From: Dromaius novaehollandiae
Taxonomy: Eukaryota > Chordata > Aves > Casuariiformes > Dromaiidae
Assembly: GCF_036370855.1 (NCBI RefSeq)
Contig: NC_088117.1
Span: forward strand, 7,998,001 to 8,062,000
DNA length: 64,000 bases
Direction of reading: 5' to 3'
Positions 25,601 through 37,600 of this stretch are shown piece after piece. Made by a program: the position numbers and the translations under genes. The notes beneath the pieces were generated by a model. The model searched no databases. It was not told where the DNA came from and saw only the letters and a list, made by a program, of their open reading frames with translations. Every line of letters starts with the position of its first letter. Positions within the stretch are counted from its first letter, which is position 1.

Positions 25601-28600
25601 CTTGATTCCTCCCCATGAGGCGAGGGGATATTTCACAGAAATAGCTTTTTCTTTTGTTTTAAAGATCAGCAGCAACTTAGAAACCTCTCCTCCCATTCCC
25701 TGGTCTCCAGGAGTCCCCAAACCAGCCATATAGCACATGGGATGAAGGAGGCAAGCTGCTCTTTCACTCCTATGCATGGGAAAGTTGTATTTGCAAGCAG
25801 TGGTCAAATGGACCCCCCCACCTTTCACTGTTATAGTGGAGAAAACAGGCAGAGCCCTGGAGCCTGGAGAACAGAAAAGCACCACAACCAGATCAACCTG
25901 CCCATCATTGTCTCTGGACTGTCTCTGCTCCAGGAGAGGGACTTGCTACCCAACCTCCTCCTGCCTGGAGCTGGAGGAGCCTGAGCAGGTCTTTATGCGA
26001 GACCCTGCCTCCCTTGAGCACTGCTTGCAAGCAGCGATAATGGGACCAGTGCATGCTCCAGAGGGGCTGCAGGCAGTTGACAGATGCTCTGGTCTTTCTG
26101 GGGCACTTTTCCCAGGCTGCTGTAGCCCTGACCACATTCAGTACATGCTCCAGGGCCAGCCCCTACAGGACAAGGGAGACAGGAATTTTTGCTTAAAATG
26201 GGAAAGAGACAATGAGAGGTGTTAAAGAAAAATCACAGCACTGTTAGCGCAGTCAATACTCACATCTCCCTCACACTGAGCAAATTACAGAGAAACAAAA
26301 CAAAAAGGTTAGTAAACAAAACAGCATTAACAGGAAGGACAAAGCACAAAGTCCAAGGGAAATGCATAAGCCCGGACACTTGAACAGCAGCTCACAGGTC
26401 TGGGCAGCAGCCCACTTGGAGTGTCAGTCATAGACAGAAGCTGCGGGAACACAGGTTTGCACTACACAGGGGAAAAGCGGCAAGAGACTAGTGAGCTGGG
26501 AGAGATGCAATACTTTGGGCCAGCTTGGCTGGAGAGGAGGTGCAACAGAGGACTCCAGGCATGTCACGAGGATGACAGTGGTCTAATCATGCGTTAACAT
26601 GCCTAGGGCCCAGGGCAGCAGTTCTTCTCTCTGTGCTGGGAGCTTCCACTCGTGCCTTTTCCTCTGGTAGCCAGTGAGGCAGCCCTGGGGATGGAGATCC
26701 TGCTTTTAAGCTAGGCTGGGTAAGTGATGGGTGCCCACAACAGCAGCTGAGGTTGCTCTTCTGTTGTAGTGACCTCTGTTTCAAAGAGGCAGTCGCATGT
26801 AGGCAACTGCACTGCTGGAACAGCTCAAACAGCTTGTGCAAACACCATGGAAAGGCTCAGACTGGCTCTACACCCTGCTGCTCCGGGGGAAACGAGGTTT
26901 TTTCCAGCTACAGGGAAGCCCCTCACCCAAAGGTCTGGCCTTTCGGATGCAGCTGAAAGGCCCTGAGATCACTTCATGTAGGAAGCAAGGCAAAGAGGGA
27001 AGGGGTCAATGGAGGAAGCACAGGAGGTGTTTGAATTTTTACTCTGACTTAAGCCTAAGATAAAGCAGTGGCCAGTATTTCCCTTTGAGACCAGGGGACC
27101 ATCTCCTTCAGGAGGGGAATCGGGGATCTCTGAAGTTACCCTCAGTGGATCTGGGAGACCTGACTGCTTAGAGGAGGCTTTTTCTTTATATTTTTTCTCT
27201 ACTGCCTTGTTCAGGGCCTTCCCACATAGGCATGAGTACTGTTAGCCTGTCAGACCTGCTGATGAAGGCTGCTGAGCTTAGCGTGGCTCCCCACATTGGG
27301 TGGGCACAGAGCTGGAGAGAAGGGAAAGCCCCAAGGAACCAGCCATCCAAGGAGCTGCAAGGCCAGAGGCCCAGCCAAGCAGGTGGCTAGAAAATGGGCT
27401 CGTGCCAGGGCTCCCGGGTGGGTATCCTAGTGCATCCTGGGGACTGCCTGACAAGGATTCCTGCTTGTTTTGATCGAACACATTTGCTAGTTGAGCTCCT
27501 GGCCCCGGGCTAGAAGCAGAACTTGGCAAGTCTTTGTGCCAACAGCCAGAGTAGTACAGGATGGCAATCTGCTTCAACAAGGCCCTCCAGGGACTCCATC
27601 AGTGCATGACTACCTGTCAGTACCTCCTGCCACCCTGCCTCTGCCTGGAGAGAGCAGAGCTCTAGGAGGTACCTCAGGCCCAGGGAACATCACCAAGCTG
27701 ACAGATCTCGTCAGCCTCATCAGATGAGCACTTTGCAGCCCACGTCCCTATTGCTCAGGCCTGTGGACAGGGGGATACTGGCTAACTTACCAGTCCCTTC
27801 TGCTCCACAGTGACCTGGGAATTTGCTAGTTTACTAGCTGTTAATTTCCCAAGGCCAGAGAGCAAGACCAGCCTGTAACTAGACAGTGCCATGAATTAAG
27901 TCATTGGAGAAGCTGGAGGAACAGCTTCTTGGTAGCCAGTCTGATTCTGGTCACCATTCTCAGACTCTCCCAGCACTCCTGCATGGGGGAGGCTGAGTTG
28001 GCAGAATCATAACTAGTTTGAAATTCTGGGACTCCTGCAGAGATCCAGCATGCTTTCCCCTTGCACACATTCCAGCTCAGCTCTCTTTTGGCTTGCTTGG
28101 AGACCCCAAGGGAAGTTTTTAAACAAGTTCTCAGAAGATGCAGCCTTGTAGTTACTAGCACAAGTCACCCAGCCAGAACCTGACCAGTGAGGAGCCACTG
28201 CCAGAAAGCAGGAGCCTCTGTCAAGTGGGAGTGTCCAGATTCTGGCAGTTCAGAATTCACTTGTTGAAACAACTACCTGATGGGAGGACATCTGAGGAAC
28301 GGGCACGTGGCTCCTACAGTCAGTTCCCTTACACACCAGGCTGATTCCTCCTCCAGCCTTGCAGGAACCCCCACCCATGCCTGCCAGAGCCAGGATTCAG
28401 TAGTGAAGCCTGACTGTGGTCCTGAGAACATGTGGCATTGTTGATGTGAGCCAAACCCCAGGGCCAGAAGGACAGAGAGGGGGATAAGGGGAGAAATTAC
28501 CGCTGCTTTTGCCTCGGCAGCTTTGGCTTTCTTCAGCCTGGCTTTGCAGGCATCCAGATCCAGGCGGCGGTTCTGCAGGATCCTCCGCTCTTTCTGAAAG

Positions 28601-31600
28601 GGACAGAAGAGGGGACTAGAACAGGTTGCTTAGGAGCTGTTGAGGAGGGAAGGGACAAAGTATCATCTAAAAATCAAATCTATTTCCTTGGGAAGTGTGA
28701 GAAAAGCAGCTGCTATGTTTGCCCGGCTAGCAAGAGTCATGGGCCTGACTGCCAGAGGGATACAGGCTAACCTGGAGACAGGGCTATGGGCTGGTTGTGC
28801 CCACCAAGCTGCAGAGGTCAGGAATACCTTATGTACACCAAGTAGCATGGCAGGAGAGGGAGCCCAGGGCAGATCTAGGATTGGGATTCCTGTTCTTCTA
28901 TCCTTGCTTTCTCCAAGGGGAGGGTAGATGTAGAGTCTTCCTTTCTCATAGGGAAGGAGGATGGGTTCTTCTGGCACTGTTTCCCTCTCTACCCACCCTC
29001 CTTGTGTCTGGTGATCTGATGAGCTCCCCTTTCTTGCTACGATACTTACAGAAATAGTTCGCCAATCCCCCTCTAGGAAGTTGCGCAGTGGGGTCAGGAA
29101 GTTGATGGAGGCAGAGTGGATGAAGTCCCGTTCTGCTGCACCTAAGCGCCTTTGGGTTTCTCCAACTTTTATCAAGGTCTTCCCTGCAATGATGGGAGCT
29201 ATCAACTCCAGGAGAAACCAATTAACATTGTGTTGGCTTCAGCCAGCTCACCCAGGGCTAACAGGCTCCAGTGTTGTGGGACAGAGTACACAGTTTACCA
29301 GGCCTGAACAAGGTGACCATGCCCTTGCCATATTAGTTCACAGTCCTATCTGCAGTCTGCCTTTAGCCACTCCCAATGCGGCTTTGATCTTATCTGTTGA
29401 GGTACTTATTCCACTGCCATTCTTTTACTATTACACCTGCCAGAAACATGCAACAGCCCAGAGTCTTGGGCAGAATGATATTTGTCTGTCCCATAAAAAA
29501 GATGCACCCAGGGCTGGAACAGAGGTATGGGAAAAAAAAGCAGCAAACTAAAAACCAGAGCAGGAAAAAAAATGAGTTGGTTAGGACCCAGCTGGGGCAG
29601 TGCTGGCTATAGATGCAGTTACAGCAGTTCTGCCTGCAACAGGACTCACTATTGAACAACCATTGATTTTGGAGAGCAGTAACAAAGCTCATAGGAGAGG
29701 CAAGGGCAGCTGGAATTTAAGGCAGTGTTTCTGCGCAGGTCTGCTGCTTAAAGAAGCCCCAAGTTCCCCCAGGAAGGGGAAACTGTTAGGTTTTAGGGGA
29801 AGAAAAACACACCATGTGATTAGGAAGGGCGCTGCTGAGGCCTGTTGCCAAGCACCAGCATTCACAAGTCTGCCCTCCTGTTCTCTTACAGCTGGAGAGA
29901 GATTCCCCCCTTCACTTGCAGGACATACTTAAAGGATAGTTTTGTTCCTGTTCTCTCAGGAGAACTAGAAACCCCTTTAGACAGTCAAGCCGGACAAACC
30001 ATTCAGTGCAACTCCCCTGTTCATGCTAGTTTAGAAAGCCACAGACATAGCAAAAGTGCTTCTGCACCTTGTTCCACTAGCTAATGTGGATCAGCATCTG
30101 TTTCCCCCCTAGCCTGCCAGACTTGAGGGCTATATTAGGGATGGGAAGCCTCCCCCCCGCCCCAGCACAGATGATGCTTTGCTGCAGAGTAAGACTATCT
30201 TCCTACCAAGGTGGGCTATTTGCTACTGTGCTGGAGACCTTTCTCTGGCATCAGCCCTGACACACTACTAAGGTAGGTGGCTGTGTGTGGGGCAGGCCAG
30301 CCTGCTCACTTGCAGGAGGCAAACTGCAGAAGTCTTGACTCAAAACAGTAGTGGGGGCAAGCTCGTAGAAAAGGATAACTTATAGGGCTTAATCAGGCTG
30401 ACTTACCATAAGGTGTCCCTGGTCCAAAGTCATTAGCTGCCTCTGTCATGTACTGTGCCAGCAGCTCCCCATTGGTGACCCGGGAAGGCACCTTCCGGTC
30501 AAGCTTCTCGTAGAGGAATTCTTCTACTCTGGCACCTGGAATGAGGATGCCACTGGCTGTTACAGAATAGAGGACAGACAGGGGCCCTGAAAGTGGCATT
30601 CATGGTGGTCCACCCCATGTAGTTCTCCAACATGGGTTGGACAGCAAGCCCCAGCACTGGGAGAAGGTGTCCCCTCCCTTTCCAACCACCTCCTAGTCCT
30701 CAGGAGCACTGCCAGGCTATGTAATGCAGCCAGTAATCTCAGCTACCTGGAGAGGAAGGACAGGCCCTGCAGAGAGAGGTTGTTTCCAACCCCCACAGCC
30801 TCGATGGAACAGGGCTCTCTGCCAGAGGACGTCTTTTAACCCTGCTTGAACTGCAACAGGGACACTGTGTCCTTCAAGCATTAGAAGGACCTGGGCTTAC
30901 TAGGGTTTGGCTGTAGCAGAACCTCAGTCTGACGCAAGATCTTCTCTGTCCAGTTCTTAGTGCAGTCTGCTCTGGCCAGAAGGTTTTCGAAGTGGGCATC
31001 TAATTCAGTCTTCTCAGCTTGGCCCAGCTTTTCTTCTGTAAACTGCAAGAAGGAGGTGGTCATTAGAAGGTTTGTTCTACTACAGCAAAGTTACCAAGTA
31101 CTATAGTGCTAAGAGACACCGAGGCCTGCCTTACGCATCTGCCTTAAAGTGGAGCTAGAAAGCTTTCAAAGTATCCTTCTTTGCTCCCAGGCATCTTTCA
31201 GAGGAAGGAGGCATTTTTTTTTCCTCCAAGAGTGGAGCAAGCATTGAGCTGAAATAGAGCCCAGGTTTGAGGTATGTTCCAGCATAAGCAACTTTTAATG
31301 AGGGAAGTTGTCTGGTACAAAAATGCTGCAGTTTTACTGCAAGTCATGTGCACATTTAAACAAGACAGATTCCTCACTTCATGCAGGTGAAAAAACTACC
31401 CTTCAGGTGAGGCAAGGTGCCAACTCCCTTCAGCTCCTACTAAGCAATTCTATGTCCTGCAAACCCAAAGGGATCAGAAATGCTACTATCAACTCACAAG
31501 TCAGGCTTTCTTCCCATCTTACTAGACAACTGCACACATGCCTGTTTCACTACAGGGCTTGAGTGCCATCTGAGAGCCATCAGATCAACAGTGTCCAAGT

Positions 31601-34600
31601 GCTGCCTCCCAGCTCATCCCCTGCCTTGCTGGCAGTGAGCTGCCAGCTGAGCACCTGAGGTTTAAGGAGGCTCAAACTCAGGATTTAAAGTGGAAATGCT
31701 TCCATTAAGTAACAGTTCTTCAGCTCTTGCTTTAGGCCATGTGCTGGCTGGGCAGGCTCTGTAAGCACAGGGTATTCAGAGAAACACTGGTGTCTGACTT
31801 TTCTCATCATCCAGATTCATACCGGCAGACTCTCCCCCTCCCTCTGTGATTCCTGTAAGTTTAAAATTAGCAGCAAGGAAAAGCAGACTGTGCAGGTCTT
31901 CAGTGTTTTCACACTGGGCAATGACATCTGATATGCAAGATTCATCAGTCTGGAGGAATCAGTGTCAGATGGCATGGCACACCCCCCTGTTGCTTCCCAG
32001 GGAGATTTGAGAAAAGAGCCTATTCTCTCTTCCCACCCCCATTTTTCACCTTCTCCTCTAAAGTTGCACTTAATGTGATAAAGTTGTACTTAATGTGATG
32101 AAGCTGGCCAACTTCAGTGTTTAATAGTTTTGTTACCTGACCTCTTATTGTGCTGAGCATAGGAACAACTGGTGTAAACTTGCTATGATGCATCCTAAGC
32201 CATTGAATCAACCTCTGAGTGAATCTCAGAGGAGACTTCTGCTCTATGTGGAGGGAAAGCACGTCTATCACATAATACAAAAAACCCCCTGCAGTTATCA
32301 CATGGCCTGGTGGAAGTCAGTGACTTTGTGCAGAACAGACTCTGTCTTCCTGCTCTTGATGGAAGCCAGCATCTTGTGGGATCACACCGGGAAGACCCCT
32401 TTAGACAGCTATGCCACGTGGGATCCTACAGACTTCACAGTTTTTAGTCCTTGTTGCTGGCCTCTGGTGCCACTGCTCAGTTATCAGAACATGGTACAGC
32501 ACAATAGAGCCTGGCTAAAACTTTTAGTTTAAATACTCCTGTCTGAGCTGCTGATTGCATCCCTTCTCCCCTCGTGTATCCCATGGCTCAGTTCTAGACG
32601 AGCTGGGAACCCCTTTCTGTGGGGTCTTGGTCTGCTGCCCGCTGCCCCTCCCAAGAGGCTTTCTGGCAAGCTCCACTCCCGCGGCTGCAGAAAGCCGAGC
32701 TGCCGAAGAGTCCTGCCTGCGCCCACGTCCAGAACGACGCTGAGAGCAAAGCGAGATAACGAGGGAGCCCAGAACCAGTGTGGGAGGAGGGCGCGCACCA
32801 GACAGGCCTTCAGGAGTCCTGTTACCAACCATGTGCAAATGTTACCAGATATCAGAGATATGCCAGCCCTGCAGGTCTGTTTACACAATGACCTGTTTGG
32901 GCAGGATCATGCTACTGCCAGAATTGTTTTGTGGGATTTGTCAGAGACTGACACTGAATTGCAAGGACAGCTCCACTCCATCTCCCAGCCTGGTAGGGAC
33001 AGACGAGCTGCAGAGCCTTGCACAACTATGGATTGTTTCAGTAATCCTCCTCAGCCCCAGTAGCTCCTGGTTAGCCTGGCACTTATTTTCAGTTCAGTCT
33101 TGCCATGGCCTGTGGCTGTCGTTGGACATGGCTAAAGGCAAATTTGAGATGAGAGGGCACTGTCTAGTACCTAACTTGGGGAGGAAAGGGGCAGCACACA
33201 ACCATTGGGCATACGTGAGCAGCTGACATGGCTCCTTTTGCTCTGTAGCTGTTGGAAGCCCAGAGCCTGTTTTCAGACTCAGCCAGGCTGGGCTGAGTCA
33301 CAGCCATGCAGCGACCTGGGACTTCCCAGGTATTTGGCTCCAATAATCAAGTCATCTGTTTAAGAGCTTTTTTTAAAAAGTCAAGACTCTCTGATGCAAG
33401 CATAAGTCTCCCTCACTCCCTTTTCTCAGGCAGCTTTGAGATCTCATCTCATTTCTAAGTCAGACTCTTCTACCTGCAGTTCAGGCATCCTGCACCAGCA
33501 TCTGCCCTGGAGCTGTCAGGCCTTAGCACAGTTTCTCGTCAGCAGAAGGTTTTAGTCAGCTTCTTGCAGCATTGCTGCAGAGTCAGTTCACTGCTGAAGC
33601 CCTCCAGCAGCTCCGCAGTGCTATAGCCAGGCTCCTGAATCACTCCAGCTCCAGGCTTCTTTGCTACAGTCACAGGCAGCAGCTCCAGGCATCACTTTGC
33701 TGTTTTCTGTAACCTTCCCCTTCTTCCAGGGCACTGACAGCTTGGGTCACTCATGCAGCACTTTGCCCGGGAGCAGCCAGGACAGAGTCACTCAGCTCTT
33801 AAGTGAGGCGCTAAAGCTGTTTGTCTCGCAAGAAGGCTGAGGACGTCCATCGTGGTCACTGCAAGCCTAGACTATGCCAGAAAGGGAGGATGGGCAGGAA
33901 TTTGAGTCACAGCCTATGGATGTAAAAGGTCAGGCCAGAAAACAATCTCTTATTCAGGCTTCCTTTCAGAGGTGGAGAACAGGGCACATACATCACAAAG
34001 TGGGTGCAAGGGTATGGGAGGCTGTGAGCTCACATGCAGGGAGGCTGTTGCTCAATTTCCACCCAGTTCCCTTCGCGTCTCCCTCACCACTGCCTAGAAG
34101 TTAGCTGTGTTGCAAGGTTTGGACCTGGGCGTAGTCTCTCATTGCAGTTCTCATATGGACTGGAGCATTCATCCAGCTACACAGCATGAACGGGAATGTG
34201 TGATCAGGGCAGGGGAGAGCAGGACCACATCTTTCAGTAGCAGCTTGCAGATGAAGCTTCCTGCGAAAGCACAGCCATTGAAGGAGATCATGGAAGTTAT
34301 ATCAACTTATCCTATGAGCTGTTTTTTTCTAAAGTCTGGTATAAGTGGAGATCTAAGCTTCCAAGCAGCAACAGGTCTCAGCTGCTGGTGCCCTCTTACA
34401 TGGCTGCCTAAGTGTCCCTGATGAAAAGGATGTTGAAAGAACAGCGGTTTATGAAGTCTGGCTACCTAAGTCCTTCAAGCAAGGTGCTCTCCCCCCACTT
34501 ACAGGATTTGTTTCTAGAAATCTGTTTTCATAACACTTTCAGAAATTTGATTCTATTTTTCCTTCCCACTGACAGGCAAAAGATAGTGAGGTTGAGAGTT

Positions 34601-37600
34601 GCAGAAGAACAAACAAGCTGATCTTAAAGCTTTCTGTCTGTAAAAAAAGCCAGATTAAAAATATTCTATCATCTTGCTGCTTCTGCACTAGAAGCATTGC
34701 TGATTTTTGCAGCTCCAAATACTCCAGGTGCCTTCAAATGGAAACCTCATTTGGTTGCATCAAAGGAGTATCCAAGTCACCTATGGGCTTGGTGCACATC
34801 CCCCTGGGAGAGAGTCAGGGCAGGCAGAGCACATGCAGCACCTGGGGAGAACCCTGAGCTCTTCAGTTCTGCTGCAACAGGACCAGACCTTTTGCATCTA
34901 TTTTCTAGAACCTGATGGTTGGGGCAACAGTCCAGCCCTGAACCAGTGCCAGGATCTGTATCCTGGGGTCACCTGCCAAATCATGGTGGTTAGTGGCTCC
35001 ACTGATGACACCCTGCAGGAAGCATCCCTGCAGCTGGCCCAGCTGAGCACTAGTCCTGTTTTGTGCAGGGAAGCCAGAGAGGTGATTAATAATGCAGGGC
35101 AGCCTTTTGTCAAGTGCCACACTCACTCTCCAGGAAGAGGAGAGCTGTGCTGCATTCCAGGGCATCAATAATTCAGCCAAAGGTTGGGTTTCCTCTGGGA
35201 TGCTTGGCTGGCCAGCGGGAACACTAGATGCATTATCAGGGTCTGTGTGGACAAGCAGGATGACAGATCAGGAGAGCAATACTTGGAACAAGCAAGGATT
35301 GCAAAAGAAACAAGATCATGCTGGACTGCAGTTAGGGCAGCTGCCTGGGGCAAATTCCTCTTTCCCCAGGAGAGCTGGTAGACACACTGCTGGGATGTCA
35401 GGAGGGTGAGCAAGTGGGGCTGAGCTGGACAGGCCCCTACACTCTACAGCTAGAATATCAGAGGCTGTGCCTGCAGCCCTAATGACTTAGGCCATCAAGG
35501 CTATGCTTTAAAAATAGCACATGCCTTGCTTTCTTTGCTGAAAGCATTAGCACCTTTCTCCATTTAAAACGGAGGGTAATAAAATCTCAGTGCTTCCACT
35601 GACTTATGTCAGCGCTACATCTGTTTTGCACAATGCAGCATGAGTTAGACTCTTATCTCTTACAGGTCTGTGTGATTTTTCTATACATCTCCCCTCCAGC
35701 AGGCCTGCACCTGTACACAGGGAGCTCTGAGTGGCTGCAGCCCCCTTGCAGAGGATGTGGTGGTAGAGTTCAGGCCCTTGTACCATTTTCAAGGTCTCCA
35801 ACTTCTCCAGCTGGACAACTGTTCCTTGTCAGACATCAGTATAGGGTAATGGTGTTCCACCTTAAATCACAAGGCTCAAACCAGGGCCAGGAGTCTTAAA
35901 TCAGGAATTCCTGCACCTGCCAGTAGATTGGGGCCAGTGGATTTTCTGAAGCCTAGGAACAGCTTCATAATGCCCAGGTTATTGTAACATTTGCTCTTTT
36001 GTTGGTCAGAAGCATGAAAGAATCAGTTTAGGCAAGTCTGCCTCCCACCTTGTACAGTGTCACATTAGAAAAGAAGCCATAGCCATTCAGTATCTAAAAA
36101 AGCTATTTGAATCTCAACTGCTCTGGACTGAATACAGAGTATGCTCCAAGCATTTGGTCACCTGGAGTCAGAAAAGCTAGGATGCGAGCCAAGTGAAACT
36201 GTTAGAGGACAGAAGGAAGCCATTAACAGGACAGCTTTACTAACTCAGGAGCAAGGCATTCAGGAGAGAAAAATAATCCTGCGCTCATATGTATCCACAG
36301 AAGTGCTCTGGCCTGCACCTCTTGCTTTCAAACCCCCTTTTCTTTAGTCACATCCTGTTTCTTATTTTGCATTTTAAAGTGCCCAGTAGCCAAGCCATTA
36401 ACCCCAGTAAGTTCACAACAGCAGAGTTGAAAAGTCTATTTTATCACCAGAGTTCAGGAAGATGGGAGAGTCTGTCTTTTTTGAGGAGCTGCAAGATTGA
36501 CTTGCTCTATCTCCAGCTTCTAGCAGTAATTACATTAGCAGTAGGATAAACACCCAAAAGCCATACTCATGCTTGGGCAATTTCACCCAGACCCATCTTC
36601 CATCAGGACTGATAAAAGACAGGCACCTACAATTATTTCCAGACATCCCTGAGAAAGTCTGGCTTGCAGCCTGTCTAGAGCAGAGCCATCCACTGTGCTA
36701 TCTTTGTGGCAAGAGACACCAGTCCTGTAGGCAGGTTGGAGCTCTTACCATAGCTCTCTGCAGAGGTTGGGGGATCAGACCCACTTACAGATCACTGAAA
36801 GGTCCAGCTGTGCAGGCAGAAAGGCCTTAGTTTTACTCAAGGAAAATGAAAAGAATGATCCATTTGAAGTTTGTCTGCAGGAGCCAGAACAGAAACTGTT
36901 AAGGGCTAAGTGCTGCATCCCTTCTGAGGGGGAAACTGGATGTGACTGGTGATGCAAGTGTCAATAGAGCACATCATTAAGTGGGATGCTGAGCCCTACA
37001 ACAGCTTTTTTCCATGCAGCTGCCCAAGCCTAGAAGCTTGTCTCCCACTTCCCAAGGCAGTGGAGTTGACTGCATCTTCCTGCTCTACTCCATCTCCAAA
37101 ACTTTTATCTGCTTTCCTAAAGAAGAACATAAGAGATGCCACAGTGTCCACAGACATGGCCTTGTCAGTGAACCAACACACAATCCTAGGACGATAGTCG
37201 ATGCTTATACAGCTTTAGGGAGACATTGCACAGCTTTTGCCATGGCCACCTCTGTTCTGCTTGTGCTGGAGATGGGTATGGGCTTGTCCACTTGAGAACA
37301 CAGGCCCTCCAAACTGCTGGCTTCTCCTTGGGTAGGAGTGCAGCTAACTGGTGCCTGAGCTGGGAAAAGCCATGTAAAGACAGTAATGGTGTTTTCTGCC
37401 ACTAGCCAGGTCAAGCCTAGGCCTAAATCTTTCCTGCTCGTCAACCAGTGCATGCATCAGGTTGTACTTGACAGGTTTCAAACCAGGGCTGCTCCTGCCC
37501 AAAGTCTCTGGGAAGCCCCCCCAGAGGCTGTGTGCCGACCCAGCTCTGCCTCCTTGCCCCCTCATCGCAGCAGGCTGAGCAATGCCACAGCACTTCCTCC

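Noticed and set aside
28663-29205. A 180-codon minus-strand frame taken as one exon
   Set aside because: Only 29050-29183 matches SH3GLB2. The sequence beyond gtaagt at 29049 has no similarity and is intron read-through.
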